Assembly (NCBI RefSeq): GCF_022347785.1
Contig: NZ_JAKRGA010000001.1
Location: 186,001 to 250,000, forward strand
Source of the DNA: Psychrobium sp. MM17-31
GTDB taxonomy: Bacteria; Pseudomonadota; Gammaproteobacteria; Enterobacterales; Psychrobiaceae
DNA length: 64,000 bases
Direction of reading: 5' to 3'
Made by a program: the position numbers and the translations under genes. A model generated the notes under the pieces. The model worked only from the letters and a program-made list of their open reading frames with translations. It was not told where the DNA came from and searched no databases. This document shows positions 45,091-53,815 of the stretch, one piece after another. Within the stretch, counting starts at the first letter, position 1; each line of letters starts with the position of its first letter.

Positions 45091-46359
45091 ATGGATATCA
45101 TTGCAAATTACGGCTTTGAACTCGTATTAATGGCCGGTATTTTCGGCTTCTTCATGGCATGGGGTATTGGTGCCAACGACGTAGCAAACGCTATGGGTAC
45201 TTCGGTAGGTTCTAAAGCACTTACTATCAAACAAGCGATTTTAATCGCGATGGTCTTCGAATTCGCTGGTGCATATTTAGCTGGTGGTGAAGTAACTTCA
45301 ACTATCCGCAAAGGCATTATCGACGCTTCTTACTTCGTAGACGCGCCAGAATTGCTGGTCTACGGTATGATTGCATCGCTACTCGCTGCTGGTACATGGC
45401 TACTTGTAGCTTCTTACTTAGGTTGGCCTGTATCTACAACACACTCAATCATTGGTGCTATCGTAGGTTTCGCCGCTGTTGGTGTGAGTGCAGACGCTGT
45501 TACTTGGTCTAAAGTTGGCGGTATCGTAGGTAGCTGGGTAATTACTCCACTTATCTCAGGTATCTTCGCGTACATCATCTTCATGAGTGCACAGAAGTTC
45601 ATCTTTAACACTAACGACCCACTAGCAAATGCAAAACGCTACGTACCAGTTTACATGGCACTTGCTGGCTTTATCTTGTCATTAGTAACAATCAAGAAAG
45701 GCTTAAAGCACATCGGTCTTCACTTCTCTACGAATGAAGCAATGATGCTATCAATTGGTATTGCAGTAGTTGTTGGTTTCCTAGGTGTTATTGCAATTAA
45801 ACGTCTAAAAGTTGACCCTGCTGCCGATAAGAAAATGCACTATGCAAGCGTTGAGAAAGTATTTGCTATCTTAATGGTTGTAACGGCTTGTTGTATGGCA
45901 TTCGCACACGGTTCAAACGACGTTGCTAACGCAATTGGTCCATTAGCTGCTGTAGTATCTATCGTTGAAAGCGGTGGTGAAATTGCTAAGAAAGCCGAGT
46001 TAGTGTGGTGGATTTTACCACTAGGTGGTATCGGTATCGTATCTGGTCTTGCTATTTTCGGTAGCCGCGTTATGGCAACTATCGGTCAAGGCATCACCCA
46101 CTTAACACCAAGCCGTGGTTTCGCTGCTGAACTTGCTGCTGCAACAACTGTTGTACTAGCCTCTTCAACAGGTTTACCTATCTCAACGACACAAACATTA
46201 GTTGGTGCGGTATTAGGTGTAGGTATGGCACGTGGTATCGCTGCGCTAAACATGGGTGTTATCCGTAACATCGTAGTGTCTTGGGTAGTAACACTACCAG
46301 CGGGTGCAGCACTATCTATCTGTATCTTCTACATGTTAAAAGGTATCTTCGCAGCCTAA
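45091..46359 (+). CDS. Inorganic phosphate transporter, PiT family
   Basis: 422 aa, about ten to twelve membrane helices. Both inverted PiT signatures are clear: GANDVANAMGTSVGSKAL near residue 27 and AHGSNDVANAIGPLAAV near residue 273. Each half also has the WPVSTTHS / LPISTTQT substrate motif. Cation-coupled low-affinity phosphate uptake at the inner membrane. Operon with the DUF47 gene; terminator at 46380-46410. Confidence 0.95.
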   Translation: MDIIANYGFELVLMAGIFGFFMAWGIGANDVANAMGTSVGSKALTIKQAILIAMVFEFAGAYLAGGEVTSTIRKGIIDASYFVDAPELLVYGMIASLLAAGTWLLVASYLGWPVSTTHSIIGAIVGFAAVGVSADAVTWSKVGGIVGSWVITPLISGIFAYIIFMSAQKFIFNTNDPLANAKRYVPVYMALAGFILSLVTIKKGLKHIGLHFSTNEAMMLSIGIAVVVGFLGVIAIKRLKVDPAADKKMHYASVEKVFAILMVVTACCMAFAHGSNDVANAIGPLAAVVSIVESGGEIAKKAELVWWILPLGGIGIVSGLAIFGSRVMATIGQGITHLTPSRGFAAELAAATTVVLASSTGLPISTTQTLVGAVLGVGMARGIAALNMGVIRNIVVSWVVTLPAGAALSICIFYMLKGIFAA

Positions 46360-46379
46360 GCTTGCTAAAGATCCTAAAC

Positions 46380-46410
46380 AGCCCGACTGTTTTTTCAGTC
46401 GGGCTTTTTT
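46380..46410 (+). terminator. Terminator of the DUF47-PiT operon
   Basis: GCCCGACTG/CAGTCGGGC stem with a T-rich loop and six Ts after it. Confidence 0.92.
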
Positions 46411-46441
46411 ATGTCCGGCGCTTTTATGAATTAGCAGACAT

Positions 46442-46472
46442 AAAAAAACCGCGGTAACTATACCGCGGTTTT
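46442..46472 (-). terminator. Terminator of the ilvIH operon
   Basis: AAAACCGCGGTA/TACCGCGGTTTT, 12-bp stem with ACTA loop; on the minus strand the stem ends in a run of Ts, 21 bp after the ilvH stop. Confidence 0.92.
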
Positions 46473-46492
46473 CATCATTTATAATTAACGTT

Positions 46493-46990
46493 TTAAGCTT
46501 TTAGTGACTTCTCGCCACGAGAAATACCAATTACCCCAGAGCGAACGACTTCTAAGATCTCACAAGTCTGCTCTATTTGTTTAACAAAGGCATCAAGCTT
46601 ATCGCCATCACCAAACAGGCGAACCGTATAAATTTTGGGTGTCGCGTCGATAATTTTACCATTGAAAATATCAACTAAACGGCATACTTCATCACGCTTA
46701 GATCCGATACAAGCAACTTTAACCAGTGATAATTCCTGCTCAATATGTTCACTGGCAGTTAGTTCAGAAACACGCAGCACATTAATCAACTTGTTAAGCT
46801 GTTTCATGATTTGCTCAATCACGCGTGGTTCACCGCGAGTAACCAGTGTCATACGTGACAAAGACGGATCTTGTGTCGCCGATACTGTTAGTGATTCGAT
46901 GTTATAACCGCGTTGCGAGAACAGGCCAACAATACGAGATGTCGCGCCTGATTCATTTTCTAATAATAGAGAAATTACAGTTTTAGACAT
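46493..46990 (-). CDS. ilvH: Acetolactate synthase small (regulatory) subunit
   Basis: 165 aa, IlvH length. The N-terminal ACT domain ([36 protein letters not shown]) binds valine for feedback inhibition. The C-terminal half continues with LVKVACIGSKRDEVCRLVDIF. The start overlaps the ilvI stop by one base (TAATG), giving coupled translation of the two subunits. Confidence 0.95.
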   Translation of the reverse strand: MSKTVISLLLENESGATSRIVGLFSQRGYNIESLTVSATQDPSLSRMTLVTRGEPRVIEQIMKQLNKLINVLRVSELTASEHIEQELSLVKVACIGSKRDEVCRLVDIFNGKIIDATPKIYTVRLFGDGDKLDAFVKQIEQTCEILEVVRSGVIGISRGEKSLKA

Positions 46991-48708
46991 TAGGTGCGCT
47001 CCGTCTTACTCAAATACATTTCGTTCATCGCGCCATATTTCACCAACATTGGGTATACGTGCTCTAACTCATCAACAGCAATATCCATTACCACCAATTT
47101 GTCTTTTAGCGAGAAACAACGCTCTAGTGCGCCCTCAAGTTCACTTGGTTTTTCAACTTTAATACCAACGTGACCATAAGCTTCAGCTAAGCGGACAAAG
47201 TTTGGCACTGAGTCCCAATAAGAATGTGAATGGCGACCTTTATACACCATATCTTGCCACTGCTTCACCATGCCTAGGGCGTGGTTATTAAGAATGATGA
47301 TCTTAATTGGCAAGTCATACTGCAGGCAGGTTGATAGCTCTTGAATATTCATTTGAATACTGCCATCGCCCGAAATACAGATTACCGTTTCATCAGGGAA
47401 CTCCATTTGAACCCCCATCGCAGCCGGCAAACCAAAGCCCATAGTGCCTAAGCCACCTGAGTTAATCCATTGCCCCGGACGTTTAAATGGATAGTACAAT
47501 GCGGCAAACATTTGGTGCTGACCAACATCACTACACACATAAGCATCACCGTTCGTCGCTTTATACATGGCCTCAACAACTTGCTGTGGTTTTAGTGACT
47601 CTTCGCTCGTTTCATAGGCCAGACACTTTTTATCGCGCCATTCGTTGATTTGTTTCCACCATTCATCCATATCTGCTTTATTGTTTTGCAGATTTTCATC
47701 ATCAATCATCTCAAGCATTGCTGTCAATACATTGTGTGCATAACCAACAATAGGAACATCAGCGTTCACTGTTTTAGAAATTGATGTTGGATCAATATCG
47801 ATGTGAATGATGGTCGAGTTAGGACAGTACTTTTCCAGATTGTTAGTGGTTCTATCATCAAAACGCACACCAATGGCGAAAATAACATCACTAAAGTGCA
47901 TCGATTTATTGGCTTCTAACGTGCCGTGCATACCAAGCATGCCAACAAATTTCTCGTCAGTGCCCGGATAAACGCCTAATCCCATCAAGGTATTAGTGAC
48001 CGGACAACCAATGTGATCAGCAAGCCGCTTAATAAGCTCAGGTGTGCCATTCCATACGGCGCCGCCACCAGCGTAAATAATTGGGCGCTTGGCTTCAATT
48101 AGCGTCTTTAATGCCTTGCGAATTTGTTTCTTATGGCCTTGTTGCGTTGGATTATATGAACGCAGCGACACCGATGTTGGATACTCGTAAGGAAACTTAA
48201 GCGCTGGATTCATTACATCTTTTGGAATATCAACAACTACCGGACCAGGACGACCAGTAGAGGCTATATAATAGGCTTTTTTAATGGTACTCGCTAAATC
48301 TTCAGCGCGTTTAACCAAAAAGCTGTGTTTTACCACTGGACGCGAAACACCGATCATGTCGGTTTCTTGGAACGCGTCTTCACCAATCATCGTCGTTGGT
48401 ACCTGACCTGAAATCAGTACCATAGGAATGGAGTCCATATAAGCGGTGGCAATACCAGTGATACAGTTAGTCGCACCAGGACCTGAGGTCACTAGTACCG
48501 TTCCGACTTCACCGGTTGCACGAGAATAACCGTCTGCCATATGGACAGCAGCTTGCTCGTGGCGCACCAGAATGTGTTCGATGCTTGACTGTTGAAACAA
48601 CGCATCATAAATATCTAAAACAGAACCACCAGGATAGCCATAAATCCGCTCAACCCCTTGATCCTGCAAGGAGCGGATCACCATTTCGGCGCCGGATAAC
48701 ATCTCCAT
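46990..48708 (-). CDS. ilvI: Acetolactate synthase large subunit
   Basis: 572 aa, ThDP- and FAD-dependent first enzyme of valine, leucine and isoleucine synthesis. The ThDP-binding motif [12 protein letters not shown]...ILNN and the catalytic Glu region [17 protein letters not shown] are present, as is GQVPTTMIG. Start at ATG 48708 because GGAG lies 6 nt upstream; the TTG at 48720 would overlap that ribosome site. IlvI rather than IlvB/IlvG is favoured by the adjoining full-length IlvH. Confidence 0.95.
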   Translation of the reverse strand: MEMLSGAEMVIRSLQDQGVERIYGYPGGSVLDIYDALFQQSSIEHILVRHEQAAVHMADGYSRATGEVGTVLVTSGPGATNCITGIATAYMDSIPMVLISGQVPTTMIGEDAFQETDMIGVSRPVVKHSFLVKRAEDLASTIKKAYYIASTGRPGPVVVDIPKDVMNPALKFPYEYPTSVSLRSYNPTQQGHKKQIRKALKTLIEAKRPIIYAGGGAVWNGTPELIKRLADHIGCPVTNTLMGLGVYPGTDEKFVGMLGMHGTLEANKSMHFSDVIFAIGVRFDDRTTNNLEKYCPNSTIIHIDIDPTSISKTVNADVPIVGYAHNVLTAMLEMIDDENLQNNKADMDEWWKQINEWRDKKCLAYETSEESLKPQQVVEAMYKATNGDAYVCSDVGQHQMFAALYYPFKRPGQWINSGGLGTMGFGLPAAMGVQMEFPDETVICISGDGSIQMNIQELSTCLQYDLPIKIIILNNHALGMVKQWQDMVYKGRHSHSYWDSVPNFVRLAEAYGHVGIKVEKPSELEGALERCFSLKDKLVVMDIAVDELEHVYPMLVKYGAMNEMYLSKTERT

Positions 48709-49281
48709 TACAAACTCCAACTCACATAATTAATCTTAAAATTCTTTTGAAACAGCGTTACTTTAATCATTCAACATTGTATGAGGATGACAGCCTTTCT
48801 TGGTTGTGAACGCTTAATGATAGAAAACAACACAATAAGAAAGAAACAGTCATCACGAAAATGTTACATGGATGAAATAACCGTTACCTGATATTAACCA
48901 TTATTTTTCTAGCTCCGCAATAGACATTTCGGCTTTTCTTATAAAAAAATATACTTTTATAGGGCTTTTAAGTGAAAACTATTAAAAAAGCCGCCAAAAT
49001 AACAAAAATGCTGCATCAAGCGAAGGAGTAACTAGGTCATTATTTGGACAGCAAAGGGGCGGCATATTTATTTACGCTTCGTGCAAGCTAAACCACTGTT
49101 TTAATGACAGTAATAAAAACACTGTAAAATCGTAAAGTTTTATTAACAGTAAGTTGTCTATACAAACTATTTGTAATTACAACACCATGATTATGATTCT
49201 AAAAATTAGAATATTTTTTTGCTAAATATTCACTATAAAAGTGATAAAATTATCAATTAGAGACACAAGCCGAGTTAAAAC
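48709..49281. other. Long intergenic region between ilvI and the 109-aa gene
   Basis: About 570 bp, AT-rich, between divergent genes. It must hold the ilvIH promoter (minus strand) and the promoter for the pair at 49282. I see no convincing gene, attenuator or terminator. A 17-bp palindrome lies at 49196-49212. The length would fit Lrp-type control as known for ilvIH in E. coli, but I could not pick out sites. Confidence 0.5.
49196..49212. promoter_or_regulatory. Palindrome upstream of the 109-aa gene
   Basis: ATTCTAAAAATTAGAAT: perfect 7-bp arms around AAA, about 70 bp before the start at 49282. Candidate operator; the AT-rich surroundings reduce its weight. Confidence 0.3.
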
Positions 49282-49611
49282 ATGGAAAATGATATATTAA
49301 TTGCAGTTCATCAATTACTTGTAGAAAACAAAAAGCCTACTGTAGCAACGGTTAAAGGAAAACTGGCAACCCCTGCTCCTATGCCATCAATTATCAAAGT
49401 TCTTCAAAAAACAATGAATTTGAGTGCTAATGACGTGGCCAAACTATTACCTCAAGCACCTAGTGTCGACACGTCGATTGTTGAAAAATCAGCAGACATC
49501 GCCGAACTTTCACAACAAGTTGCCGAGCTGACAGCAGAGCTCAAAGCAACCAAGCAACAACTCAACGACTTGCAACGCTTGGTAGAAGTGCATTTAGGAA
49601 ACGAAAAATGA
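49282..49611 (+). CDS. Small protein with predicted DNA-binding N-terminus and coiled-coil tail
   Basis: 109 aa. Residues ~4-60 (DILIAVHQLLVENKKPTVATVKGKLATPAPMPSIIKVLQK) resemble a winged-helix segment as in KfrA-type proteins, where helices read a short site. Residues ~70-105 form a coiled coil (IAELSQQVAELTAELKATKQQLNDLQRL). Its stop overlaps the start of the Zn-ribbon gene by 4 nt (ATGA), so the two are made together. Family assignment is tentative. Confidence 0.7.
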   Translation: MENDILIAVHQLLVENKKPTVATVKGKLATPAPMPSIIKVLQKTMNLSANDVAKLLPQAPSVDTSIVEKSADIAELSQQVAELTAELKATKQQLNDLQRLVEVHLGNEK

Positions 49612-50378
49612 TTTTAAAAAGACTCATCTTCGAATGTTTTGAAGATACGACGCTCACCGCAGCAGAGCGCGCTATTTCCGGACTAATTACCGAGCTAAAA
49701 TACAACGGTCAAATCATCGGTAACGAGTTTCCATGCTTGCTTAAAGACGGGCAATTCGTCACTCAAGCGCTTTGTCCAACTGAAGATGCCCTCACCTATC
49801 AAAACAACAATACAGCGGTCAACCGCGCACTAGACGCTCTAAGTGATGCAGGCTTACTAAAACCCAAGATTGACATTCTCGGCCAAGAGTTACATTCGGA
49901 TATGTCTGATCCAGAGCACACGCCAAGCTGGCAAATCCTCTATACCAGCTATGTACAAACTTGCTCGCCATTACGCTGTGGCGAACACTTTGCACCGATC
50001 CCACTGTATCGCCAACCCAAGCTTGCCAATGGCTGCTATAAACAGCTAATTAACTGGCAGCAAGACTGGCAAGCTTGCGATCAATTGCAAATGAACGGTC
50101 GCAGTGCCGAATTTGCCGCTTTAACAGAAATTGGTGATGTCGACAGCTCGCTCGCCAAACGTGGCAGGGCCTTAGTCGCTCAATTAGAAACAAATAGTGG
50201 CATTGCCACTTATTATTACCTTTATCGCGTGGGTGGAGAAAGCAAAGAAAGCGAACAGCAGCGCCGCTGCCCAAGTTGCGGTGGTGATTGGGCGTTAGAT
50301 GAGCCCATTCACCAAGTATTTGATTTTAAATGTGACGATTGTCGCTTAGTATCAAACTTGTCGTGGGATTACAATTAA
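49608..50378 (+). CDS. Zn-ribbon-containing protein (DUF2310-like)
   Basis: 256 aa. The long N-terminal part is not recognised by motif (MILKRLIFECFEDTTLTAAERAISGLI). The C-terminus carries a zinc ribbon, CPSCGG...FKCDDC (residues ~223-246). This fits the DUF2310 family of possible nucleic-acid-binding proteins as I remember it. Translationally coupled to the 109-aa gene; convergent with syd 14 bp downstream. Function unknown. Confidence 0.75.
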   Translation: MILKRLIFECFEDTTLTAAERAISGLITELKYNGQIIGNEFPCLLKDGQFVTQALCPTEDALTYQNNNTAVNRALDALSDAGLLKPKIDILGQELHSDMSDPEHTPSWQILYTSYVQTCSPLRCGEHFAPIPLYRQPKLANGCYKQLINWQQDWQACDQLQMNGRSAEFAALTEIGDVDSSLAKRGRALVAQLETNSGIATYYYLYRVGGESKESEQQRRCPSCGGDWALDEPIHQVFDFKCDDCRLVSNLSWDYN

Positions 50379-50392
50379 GCCCACTCACGCTT

Positions 50393-51043
50393 TTATTTTT
50401 GACGCCCTAAAAGACTGCGCATCACTTCTTTTAGGCGCGGCATGAGTCCAGGTTTAATATCGACAGGGGCTTGATAAGCTAACTCTTCATCAGGCGTTGC
50501 TAATGGCGTTAATGCCTTCAGAAATTCTGCCAAGGACGGCGCTAATTCGATGCGGTTATCATCCCCAGGAACTTCTAGCACCACAGCGCCACTTTCATTG
50601 TCGACACAAACCATAAGATGGCTATTAATGACGCTACCTATGAACACAGTATGTGATTGCTTTAGCTTTCGCTGCATCAAAATATGACCAATGATATTTT
50701 CACATAGGCGCTTAATATCTTCTTCGTTCCAACACTGAATTAATTCGTATTGTTTATCACCGAAGCTGCCATACAAACTCGCCCCTAAATAGCTACCATA
50801 AAAGGCTTTGACTGATTCATGCAACGATAGCTCTAACGCAGATTCAATATCAGAAAAATCAAACTCAGACGTTTGGCTCACTTGTTGCCAGCTGATTTTG
50901 TCACCGTCTTCACTACCCGTAATTTCACAGGGCGAGCGCCAACTCTCATCAAAAACAACCTGTGGTAATTTTTGCGTTTCATTTTCACAGGCTTTGCTAT
51001 AATCGCCAGCAAAATCCGCAAGTGCATGTGCAGTGTGATTCAT
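50393..51043 (-). CDS. syd: SecY-interacting protein Syd
   Basis: 216 aa, slightly longer than E. coli Syd because of a C-terminal basic extension (PGLMPRLKEVMRSLLGRQ). The conserved core is clear: SPCEITGSED, ALELSLHESVKAFYGSYLGASLYGSFGDKQYELIQCW and NEEDIKRLCENIIGHILMQRKLK. Binds SecY at the cytoplasmic face of the membrane and checks translocon integrity. Divergent from queF, the same pairing as in E. coli. Confidence 0.92.
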   Translation of the reverse strand: MNHTAHALADFAGDYSKACENETQKLPQVVFDESWRSPCEITGSEDGDKISWQQVSQTSEFDFSDIESALELSLHESVKAFYGSYLGASLYGSFGDKQYELIQCWNEEDIKRLCENIIGHILMQRKLKQSHTVFIGSVINSHLMVCVDNESGAVVLEVPGDDNRIELAPSLAEFLKALTPLATPDEELAYQAPVDIKPGLMPRLKEVMRSLLGRQK

Positions 51044-51071
51044 TCAATTCTCTTAATCGTTGGAAACCTTT

Positions 51072-51926
51072 ATGACTGAGCCATCGTCTCACTATGAAAA
51101 CGCCCCAGAACTTCAATCTCTTAGCCTAGGCAAAGAGACGCAGTATGATAACAGCTTCGACGCAAAACTGTTACAAGGTGTGCCGCGTTCGTTAAATCGC
51201 GATGGTTTAAGCCTCGGCGACAGCCTACCATTTACTGGCGTTGATATTTGGACGGGTTATGAACTGTCTTGGCTCAATAACAAAGGTAAGCCAGTAGTAG
51301 CGATGGCGAGTTTTAGCGTGCCATTTGATAGCGTTAACTTAGTAGAGTCTAAGTCATTTAAACTCTATCTAAACAGCTACAACCAGCATAAATTTGCTGA
51401 TGAAATCGAAGTAGTAAAGCAACTTGAGACAGATTTAAGCGCTTGTGCGCAAGGTGACGTCAAGGTTGAAATCATCCTCGCTAAAGACTTTCCTGCACAG
51501 CAAATCGTCGGCCCGAAAGGAGAATGCATTGATGAGCTCGATATTGAAATTACCGACTTTGAATTCTCACGTGATTATTTAAACGATTCAACTTCAGATG
51601 ACATTGTCAGTGAATCACTGCACTCAAACCTGCTCAAATCAAACTGCTTGATCACCAACCAACCAGATTGGGGCACAGTGGAGATCAATTATCAGGGGCC
51701 GAGAATAAATCCCGAAGCCCTTTTGCGCTATCTGATTTCATTTCGCCAACACAACGAGTTTCACGAGCAGTGTGTCGAGCGTATCTTTAGCGACTTAAGC
51801 GAGCTGTGTCACTGCGAAAAACTCACTGTCTACGCCCGTTATACCCGTCGCGGAGGATTGGACATTAACCCGTTTCGTTCAAACTTCGAAACGGCGCCAA
51901 GTAATGTGCGTCAGGCGAGACAATAA
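51072..51926 (+). CDS. queF: NADPH-dependent 7-cyano-7-deazaguanine reductase
   Basis: 284 aa, two-domain (tunnel-fold) QueF. Reduces preQ0 to preQ1 in queuosine synthesis. Motifs: [14 protein letters not shown] (family NADPH signature), catalytic Cys in [28 protein letters not shown] and the end [14 protein letters not shown]. Start ATG 51072 follows GGAAACC; the TTG at 51060 is less likely. Confidence 0.96.
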   Translation: MTEPSSHYENAPELQSLSLGKETQYDNSFDAKLLQGVPRSLNRDGLSLGDSLPFTGVDIWTGYELSWLNNKGKPVVAMASFSVPFDSVNLVESKSFKLYLNSYNQHKFADEIEVVKQLETDLSACAQGDVKVEIILAKDFPAQQIVGPKGECIDELDIEITDFEFSRDYLNDSTSDDIVSESLHSNLLKSNCLITNQPDWGTVEINYQGPRINPEALLRYLISFRQHNEFHEQCVERIFSDLSELCHCEKLTVYARYTRRGGLDINPFRSNFETAPSNVRQARQ

Positions 51927-51957
51927 CCGCTAATACTTCTTAAGAAATAGAAGACAA

Positions 51958-51988
51958 TAAAAAAACGGCGCTATCAAAGCGCCGTTTT
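51958..51988. terminator. Bidirectional terminator between queF and the HDOD gene
   Basis: AAAACGGCGCT/AGCGCCGTTTT, 11-bp stem with ATCAA loop, between convergent genes. A-run on one side and T-run on the other. Confidence 0.88.
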
Positions 51989-52007
51989 CGTATAACTAAT
52001 TGCGGGA

Positions 52008-52850
52008 TTATGCAAAGGTTGCACGTGCCGCCGCTAGTTCATCAGTGAAAGTATCACTTGAAAGATCGTCTACTGAATCAATCAATCCTTTCTCAACAAA
52101 TGATGCCATGGCATCGCTTGCGCCAGCTAAGTTTGCCTCGTTCGCCTGACATAACACAGCAAAGCGCACGAAATCTAAGTAGCTAATTTCATCAGTCTGA
52201 TAGTCGCTGCTTGAGTAGTAGCGCACAGACTCTGCCATATCATCACTAAAGTTCCATGCCTTAACGATTGATAAACCAATGTGATTGTGAAGATCGCTAA
52301 TTGCACGCTCTAAAAATTCAGGCTCTGCGAATACATCTGGGTAGCCATCGGCTTCCGTTAAAATTGGCAAAGTACCAATGTTGTGTAGCAGCGCAGCAAG
52401 TGACAAGGTATCAACTTGTAGCGATGTGTGCTTGTTCTCTTCTTTGTGCACTGCAAACAATGCCATCGCATAAGCAGCCACTTCAGTAGAGCGTTTCCAC
52501 GTTTTAGCAAGGTAAGTGGCAATTAACTCATTGTTAGAAACAAATAACTGCTCCATCGCCAGTGCCATCACAATGTTTTTAATTTGGCGCATGCCAATAC
52601 GAGTTACCGCAGCTTGAAGATTTTCAACGCGAACAGCGCGGCTGTAATGCGCCGTATTTGCAATGCGAATTAAGCGTGCAGACAATGCTGCATCTTGTGC
52701 AATAATCGCCGCAATATCATTGAGGTTAGTATCTGGATCTGCCACAGCTTCTCGAACTTTCATGGCAATTTTTGGTAAGGTTGGTAGAACTAAAGCATCG
52801 CTTTTGAGTTTTTCGATTAAGATGGTACGTAATGCATTGGCAGTAGACAT
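52008..52850 (-). CDS. HDOD domain-containing protein
   Basis: 280 aa. The HDOD fold (residues ~20-215) opens with LPTLPKIAMKVREAVADPDTNLNDIAAIIAQDAALSARLIRIAN, followed by MRQIKNIVMALAMEQLF and a degenerate HD-like helix around SLAALLHNIGTLPIL. Single-domain HDOD proteins act in signalling linked to cyclic-di-GMP, motility or stress, without proven catalysis. Monocistronic, convergent with queF. Confidence 0.9.
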   Translation of the reverse strand: MSTANALRTILIEKLKSDALVLPTLPKIAMKVREAVADPDTNLNDIAAIIAQDAALSARLIRIANTAHYSRAVRVENLQAAVTRIGMRQIKNIVMALAMEQLFVSNNELIATYLAKTWKRSTEVAAYAMALFAVHKEENKHTSLQVDTLSLAALLHNIGTLPILTEADGYPDVFAEPEFLERAISDLHNHIGLSIVKAWNFSDDMAESVRYYSSSDYQTDEISYLDFVRFAVLCQANEANLAGASDAMASFVEKGLIDSVDDLSSDTFTDELAAARATFA

Positions 52851-53012
52851 AAATCTTCGCTTCCATTTCCAATTTTATAAAAATACTGCATTGAATTCAT
52901 GTGTCATAAAGTATTGATGCAGCGTTACAGCTCAATATTACAGCTTTACTAATATATACTCCTAATTTAGATCAAATGCTACGTATTTTTACGTATTAGG
53001 TTAAATCACAGA

Positions 53013-53489
53013 ATGAATCAAATATTGACCAATAACCATCAACAAATTATCGGCTTAGGTAATCCCAGTAGTAAGTTTTGTTTTAATTTACCAAACGTGC
53101 CAATTGTCGGTGAGCTAGGCTACGACGTAGCAGAAATCGTCGATATTAACGGTAATCATTGGCGGAAAATTTTCGTTATCATCGCCAAGTTATGTGATGA
53201 TAGTGACAATTGGCAGCAATTTCGCGACCAAAGGCTTGTAAATGAAGTTTATCTTAACTTTACAACACAACTGGGAAACGCGAGTAAAATTGAATATTTA
53301 TGCGGCAAAAACCACGCCGAATCATTCGAGTTAGGCCATCGAAAATGGTGCAATATCGATGAAGAATACCAAGTAAAATCAGCGAAAAATGCTAATGAAC
53401 AGCTTCTATTACTGACGCCGTATCTCGATTACCGTCAATTTCCCAATGCACTAATAACGAAGGTTAAAAATTTTATAGAGACGGCTTAA
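53013..53489 (+). CDS. Conserved-looking hypothetical protein, 158 aa
   Basis: Soluble, no signal peptide. Contains GLGNPSSKFCFNLPNVPIVGELGY near the N-terminus, NHWRKIFVIIAKL and LLTPYLDYRQFPNALI near the end. I have a vague memory of a gammaproteobacterial domain of unknown function with the NHWRKIF motif but cannot name it. Monocistronic, convergent with the DUF2986 gene 13 bp downstream. Confidence 0.65.
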   Translation: MNQILTNNHQQIIGLGNPSSKFCFNLPNVPIVGELGYDVAEIVDINGNHWRKIFVIIAKLCDDSDNWQQFRDQRLVNEVYLNFTTQLGNASKIEYLCGKNHAESFELGHRKWCNIDEEYQVKSAKNANEQLLLLTPYLDYRQFPNALITKVKNFIETA

Positions 53490-53502
53490 CTTCTTCGGAA
53501 GA

Positions 53503-53712
53503 CTAAGATTCTTCAGGCGACTGTGATTCTACAGATGGTGTAATAGCTTCAGTTTGTATAGCACCATCATCATTTTCTTGAGCTTGCAGCGCTTCTAGCT
53601 TGGCGCGCTCCGCTTTCGAAATATACTTGGGTTTATTGTTGTGGGCTAACTTGCCGTTCTTTTTCTTTTGTTTCTTTTCAAGAATCGATTTGATTTTCTT
53701 TTTGCGGTTCAT
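53503..53712 (-). CDS. DUF2986 family small basic protein
   Basis: 69 aa. The basic N-terminus (MNRKKKIKSILEKKQKKKNGKLA) and KPKYISKAERAKLEAL match DUF2986 proteins of Vibrio and Shewanella. The tail is Glu/Ser-rich. Likely nucleic-acid or ribosome associated by charge alone; function unknown. Confidence 0.8.
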   Translation of the reverse strand: MNRKKKIKSILEKKQKKKNGKLAHNNKPKYISKAERAKLEALQAQENDDGAIQTEAITPSVESQSPEES

Positions 53713-53757
53713 ATTTTTATACCTCTAGACTGTCCAGCCAGTTTACGCTAACGCCAC

Positions 53758-53782
53758 AAAAAAAGCCGCTATAAATAGCGGC
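53758..53782 (-). terminator. Terminator of argG
   Basis: GCCGCTA/TAGCGGC stem with TAAA loop; the minus strand continues into seven Ts, 33 bp after the argG stop. Confidence 0.9.
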
Positions 53783-53815
53783 CAAAGGTCTCATCTGAAT
53801 AAAAATAAAGCTGGA

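Noticed and set aside
48780-48870. Possible 28-codon leader peptide before ilvI on the minus strand
   Set aside because: Several Leu codons but no run of Ile/Val/Leu typical of attenuation, no ribosome site and no terminator/antiterminator pair.
48961-48995. Hairpin-like GGCTTTT/AAAAGCC
   Set aside because: Only 7 bp, AT-rich, no T-run on either side and no gene ending nearby.
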